This document shows, one piece after another, positions 63,950 through 64,000 of a DNA stretch of 64,000 bases; the first letter of the stretch is position 1; each line of letters opens with the position of its first letter. Source of the stretch: Kutzneria sp. CA-103260. Lineage in GTDB: Bacteria; Actinomycetota; Actinomycetes; Mycobacteriales; Pseudonocardiaceae. The DNA lies in the NCBI RefSeq assembly GCF_018263855.1, contig NZ_CP073318.1:10602001-10666000 (forward strand), in the 5' to 3' direction. Both the position numbers and the translations under genes were made by a program. Under the pieces are notes generated by a model. It saw only the letters and a list, made by a program, of their open reading frames with translations, was not told the origin of the DNA and ran no database searches.

Positions 63950-64000
63950 ATGGACATCGTGAGAACCTCTTCGCGCAATATCGCGATCGGCTGTGTCGCG
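63950..64000 (+). CDS. Possible start of a further gene (partial)
   Basis: The last 51 bases read MDIVRTSSRNIAIGCVA from ATG 63950 and run off the window. It looks like the start of a signal peptide, but 17 codons are too few to be sure. GTG 63959 in the same frame is an alternative start. Confidence 0.25.
   Translation, partial: MDIVRTSSRNIAIGCVA

Overview
The window is high-GC DNA with almost no A/T in third codon positions. Gene content points to an actinomycete, most likely of the order Pseudonocardiales: PriA-type HisA, the membrane protein found in actinobacterial trp regions, a SoxR close to a his cluster, several F420-type oxidoreductases, DUF574 methyltransferase, and many starts that lie 6-8 nt after a TANNNT box. 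The order is an inference from gene content and style; nothing here fixes genus or species.

Layout. Bases 1-16810 carry a histidine cluster (hisD-hisC-hisB-small membrane protein, then hisH-hisA, then hisF-membrane protein-hisI). It is split by two blocks on the opposite strand: RNA 2'-phosphotransferase, ornithine cyclodeaminase-like protein, SoxR, regulators and an acyltransferase (3320-11136), and a Clp-N/HTH protein with an F420/FMN oxidoreductase (12641-13783). A Uma2-type protein and an AAA ATPase sit just before hisF. Bases 16807-24394 hold a six-gene minus-strand operon with a divergent LuxR-type regulator: two paralogous proteins with extremely acidic heads, a HEVSH metallopeptidase-like protein, two unrecognised proteins and an M20 peptidase. 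This is the best candidate for an undescribed system. Bases 24411-30102 carry a TetR regulator and trpE-membrane protein-trpC-trpB-trpA. There is no trpF, which fits a dual-function PriA encoded by hisA.

Bases 30160-36082 hold lgt, an OmpR/histidine kinase pair, a LysR/GNAT divergent pair, a secreted three-repeat ricin-type lectin and a P-loop kinase. Bases 36083-41445 hold a TAXI-type binding lipoprotein divergent from a DctA-type symporter, then a BtuFCD/FecCD-type ABC importer. Bases 41734-47788 are gltBD, closed by a strong terminator. Bases 48088-56204 are accessory: a proline-rich membrane-anchored protein, DUF4239, an LLM oxidoreductase, MmcQ/YjbR, Fic, DUF2461, a membrane-anchored seven-bladed propeller, Nudix and an alpha/beta hydrolase. 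Bases 56360-63758 are mostly core: an unknown conserved-looking protein, pyk, acyl-CoA thioesterase, uppP, a DUF574 methyltransferase, DUF2218/MarR and gnd.

Two themes run through the window. First, many genes look leaderless, including internal his genes, so clusters may be read from several promoters. Second, convergent genes often overlap by 7-35 bp at their 3' ends, while other gene ends carry long perfect inverted repeats. Three genes (M20 peptidase, LLM oxidoreductase, propeller) each seem to carry one extra base that shifts the frame near the C-terminus; either these are sequence errors or the genes are decaying. I saw no rRNA, tRNA, CRISPR array, insertion sequence or phage gene.
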